Assembly: GCA_014584465.1 (NCBI GenBank) | Contig: JACTMU010000014.1 | Span: 1-64,000, forward strand | Reading direction: 5' to 3' | Source of the DNA: Pseudomonadota bacterium | Lineage (GTDB): Bacteria; Bdellovibrionota; Bdellovibrionia; Bdellovibrionales; JACTMU01 | DNA length: 64,000 nucleotides | Shown here: positions 63,885 to 64,000 of the stretch, one piece after another | Layout: every line of letters starts with the position of its first letter | Position numbering within the stretch: the stretch's first letter is position 1 | The notes under the pieces: generated by a model | The model's database searches: none | What the model was told of the DNA's origin: nothing | Seen by the model: the letters and a program-made list of their open reading frames with translations, nothing else | Position numbers and translations under genes: made by a program

Positions 63885-64000
63885 ATCTCTTTGGTAGATC
63901 GCCATCAACTGCCGTTTGAGCTTACTGATCAAAAGCGCACACTCTTCTAAAGATTGGTCCAGGTGAGTAACTTCAGAGAGTTCCTTCGTAGTGTCATTCT
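63879..64000 (-). CDS. 3' end of a gene continuing beyond the window
   Basis: Forty codons in frame ending LISKLKRQLMAIYQRDL and TGA at 63881-63879. The sequence is helical and coiled-coil-like. It is open to the right edge of the window, so start and function cannot be given. Its stop overlaps the end of the convergent gene by six bases. Confidence 0.45.
   Translation of the reverse strand, partial: NDTTKELSEVTHLDQSLEECALLISKLKRQLMAIYQRDL

Overview
The window is a gene-dense chromosomal segment (roughly mid-40s % GC by eye) from a Gram-negative bacterium. Diderm envelope genes are everywhere: many lipoproteins, a beta-barrel protein, a periplasmic lytic transglycosylase, DacB and FtsI. The mixture fits the Bdellovibrionota or an old 'deltaproteobacterial' relative: short unconserved operons, very many small exported or lipid-anchored proteins of unknown function, a Gld-type ABC transporter operon, a YQNC-type lipobox and a split dcw cluster. 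This placement is inference; no rRNA or other decisive marker is present. I saw no tRNA, rRNA, CRISPR array, prophage or intact insertion sequence.

Layout. 0-6.3 kb holds an Asp-box lipoprotein and a decayed stretch: a sigma factor without region 4, an anti-sigma remnant, a broken GNAT gene, a PadR remnant and a two-lobed aspartic-protease-like protein. 6.3-9.2 kb: two lipoproteins, a DJ-1/PfpI protein and a methyltransferase. 9.2-16 kb: an exported trio, a trxB/response regulator/CBS operon, an SDR and small exported proteins. 16-29 kb: trmB and a CDF transporter, a REC-GGDEF protein, leuS, speA, an antiporter/copper ATPase/purN operon and a secreted phospholipase-like protein. 29-36 kb: an AT-rich nucleotidyltransferase with a 34-codon partner, a glycoside hydrolase lipoprotein, a disrupted CoA-transferase gene, and a REC-kinase-REC hybrid. 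35-45 kb: wall and salvage genes (mltD-like, dacB, hpt, upp) and the start of the dcw cluster (mraZ, rsmH, ftsL, ftsI) behind a four-box MraZ operator. 45-54 kb: a TPR/beta-barrel/lipoprotein operon, pyrC, and a membrane-anchored coiled-coil protein with tandem acidic repeats. 54-61.6 kb: one long minus-strand operon with a GldA/GldF/GldG/DUF4340 ABC system followed by a GHMP kinase, a DUF429 protein that lacks its usual aspartates, and an exported protein. 62-64 kb: an NFACT-family protein and small unknown genes.

The most notable non-genic signal is a dispersed family of about 120-162 bp non-autonomous elements (MITE-like). They have an 18-bp terminal inverted repeat (GGGGCTGTCCGGTAATTC), long imperfect inverted arms and a conserved core. 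There are five substantial copies and two or more remnants. One copy is flanked by a perfect 7-bp direct repeat placed on a stop codon, and one supplies the last codons and stop of a neighbouring gene. A second signal is a set of GTGCC-N-GGCAC palindromes sitting exactly on the stop codons of convergent genes, and a perfect 26-bp inverted repeat between two other convergent genes.
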